From: Magicicada septendecula
Lineage: Eukaryota > Arthropoda > Insecta > Hemiptera > Cicadidae
Assembly: GCA_034769895.1 (NCBI GenBank)
Contig: CM068372.1
Location: 242,196,343-242,260,342 of the forward strand
Length of the DNA stretch: 64,000 nt
Direction: 5' to 3'
Each line of letters starts with the position of its first letter. Within the stretch, counting starts at the first letter, position 1. The translations under genes and the position numbers were made by a program. Below, in pieces: positions 62,499 through 64,000 of this stretch. A model generated the notes under the pieces. The model had not been told where the DNA came from, ran no database searches, and saw only the letters and a program-made list of their open reading frames with translations.

Positions 62499-63479
62499 AA
62501 AAATTACCCTTGATAAAAAAAAACCGATGCAGGTAAACTACCCCTTTACCTCAACCGATCTTCACCAAAAACAATAGGTCGTGAGTACTCTACAAATCAG
62601 AGATGTATGCAAAACATTATTTGATTCTGTTTGAATTTGCGGCTGTTGTCGTTTGCCATAGAAAATACCCTTGTTAAAAAAACGTTGCAGGTAAACTACC
62701 CCTTTCCCTCAACCGATCTTCACCAAAAACAACACGTCTTGAGAACTCTACAATTTAGGGCTGTATGCAAATAATCTTTTGATTCTGTTTGAATTTGCGG
62801 CTGTTATCGTTTACTATGGAAAAAATTACCCTTGAAAAAAAAACCGTTGCTGGTAAACTACCCCTTTCCCTTAACCGATCTTCACCAAAAACGACAGGTC
62901 TTGGGTACTCTACAATTCAGGCTTGTATGCAAACAATTATTTGATTTTGTTTGAATTTGCGGCTCTTATCGTTTGCCATAGAAAACACCCTTGATAAAAC
63001 ATAAAACGTTGCTGGTAAACTACCCTATTCCATTAATCGATCTTCACCAATAACAATAGGTCTTGAGAACTCTACAATTCAGGGCTGTATGCAAAACATT
63101 AGTTGATTCTCTTTGAACTTACGGCAGTTATCGTTCGTCACAGAAAAAATACCCATGTTAAAACATAAAACGTTGCAGGTAAACTACCCCTTTCCCTTAA
63201 CCGATCTTCACCAAAAACAATAGGTCTTGAGAACTCTACAATTCAGGGCTGTATACGAAACATTATTTAATTCTGTTTGAATTTGCGGCTGTTATCGTTT
63301 GCCAAAAAAAAAAATTTCCCTTGATAAAAAAAAACCGTTGCAGGTAAACTACCCCTTTCCCTCAACCGATCTTCACCAAAAACAACAGGTCGCGAGTACT
63401 CTACAAATCAGGGCTGTATGCAAAAAATTATTTGATTCTGTTCTAATTTTCGGCAGTTATCGTATACCATAGAAAAAAA
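62499..63479 (+). repeat. Monomer run M31
   Basis: About six monomers, copy of M28. Confidence 0.9.
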
Positions 63480-63629
63480 ATCTACAGACAGACTGACACA
63501 CACACAGACACTTTTCGGAAAATGAGTTTTCTTCATGTTTTGAGTGTAGTAGAATCAGAATCTGCGATAATCTCGAACACGATTTTTTTTGCCATCACCA
63601 TACTTCCATTCCTTAAGGAATATGGAAGT
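63480..63629 (+). repeat. R block 27
   Basis: Copy of R24. Confidence 0.9.
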
Positions 63630-64000
63630 AAAAATTACCCTTGATAAAAAAAAACCGATGCAGGTAAACTACCCCTTTACCTCAACCGATCTTCACAAAA
63701 ACAATAGGTCGTGAGTACTCTACAAATCAGAGCTGTATGCAAAACATTATTTGATTCTGTTTGAATTTGCGGCTGTTATCGTTTGCCATAGAAAATACCC
63801 TTGTTAAAAAAACGTTGCAGGTAAACTACCCCTTTCCCTCAACCGATCTTCACCAAAAACAATACGTCTTGAGAACTCTACAATTTAGGGCTGTATGCAA
63901 ATAATCTTTTGATTCTGTTTGAATTTGCGGCTGTTATCGTTTTGCCACAGGCAATACCCTTGTGTAAAACATAAAACGTTACAGGTAAGTTACCCCTTTC
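63630..64000 (+). repeat. Monomer run M32, cut by the window end
   Basis: More than two monomers, copy of the start of M29, including its TTGTGTAAAAC variant. The field continues beyond the window. Confidence 0.9.

Larger units (their letters stand above)
18789..64000 (+). repeat. Helentron-like (HINE/pearl-type) tandem repeat field
   Basis: This overall feature covers the repeat field, whose first block is at 14878 and which continues past the window. It is a mosaic of monomers of about 163-165 bp (M), microsatellite-bearing R blocks, L blocks and exon-bearing C blocks, all in one orientation. L blocks carry ACTTCCATATTC close to their start and R blocks end with its inverse GAATATGGAAGT. 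The plan of left flank, core tandem repeats, microsatellite and right flank with an end palindrome is that described for DINE-1 and bivalve pearl elements. The class assignment is inference; the repeat structure is directly visible. No Rep/helicase gene is present. Confidence 0.8.

Noticed and set aside
21763..64000. Many open frames of 60-125 codons across the R blocks, rich in Thr-Asp-Arg-His (plus) or Cys-Val-Ser (minus)
   Set aside because: They are translations of the ACAG/AC microsatellite and the conserved R sequence. They recur only because the DNA is duplicated and have no independent start context or domain.
18791..64000. CRISPR-like regular repeats
   Set aside because: The repeats are 163-165 bp, contiguous, without spacers, in a eukaryotic setting.

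Overview
The window is eukaryotic and almost certainly from an arthropod (probably an insect; I cannot place it lower). It is AT-rich, with no operons, ribosome sites or host gene I can recognise. The coding sequence belongs to transposable elements of types common in arthropods: Ty3/Gypsy, BEL/Pao, and Tigger/pogo DDE transposons. The rest is simple-sequence DNA and a very large tandem-repeat field.

Region 1 (about 1-10.4 kb) is a transposon graveyard. A large imperfect palindrome (arms 341-1400 and 2093-3146) holds a short, strong hairpin flanked by poly-T in its spacer. Next comes the 3' half of a Gypsy pol on the minus strand (4373-6636). It is joined at about 6636 to the 3' end of a BEL/Pao pol on the plus strand (about 6636-7267), so two 5'-truncated retroelements lie back to back. 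From 8189 to 10378 is a broken copy of a protein family I believe is multi-copy in invertebrates, with acidic residues spaced like a DDE transposase and a Tudor/SH3-like C-terminal module.

Region 2 (10.4-18.8 kb) holds two DNA transposons with visible ends. A dead Tigger-type element (11428-13731) has 17-bp inverted ends and TA on both sides. A younger pogo/Tigger-like element (15342-18788) has a nearly intact 623-codon DD35D transposase, 17-bp inverted ends and subterminal GGGGCAAGTGCA motifs. It sits inside the first unit of the repeat field; later copies of the same unit show the empty TA site.

Region 3 (14878-64000, past the window edge) is one repeat field built from four kinds of block. 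M is a monomer of about 163-165 bp, present roughly 190 times by my estimate from block lengths. R is a block of about 150-180 bp with an ACAG/AC microsatellite and an end palindrome. L is a 5' flanking block of about 235-470 bp. C is a block of about 675 bp, present five times, that carries an exon-like piece on the minus strand. The order L - M(n) - R, with ACTTCCATATTC near one end and its inverse at the other, resembles Helentron-associated non-autonomous elements (HINE; DINE-1 and bivalve pearl types) in head-to-tail array. On top of this lie very recent large duplications with periods near 1.98, 3.7, 8.6-8.7, 5.67 and 3.88 kb.

No host gene, rRNA, tRNA gene or CRISPR array could be supported. 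The most interesting items are the amplified exon-like capture, the modular junction point shared by all blocks, the similar C-terminal modules on two different transposases, and the palindrome with its tRNA-end-like hairpin loop.
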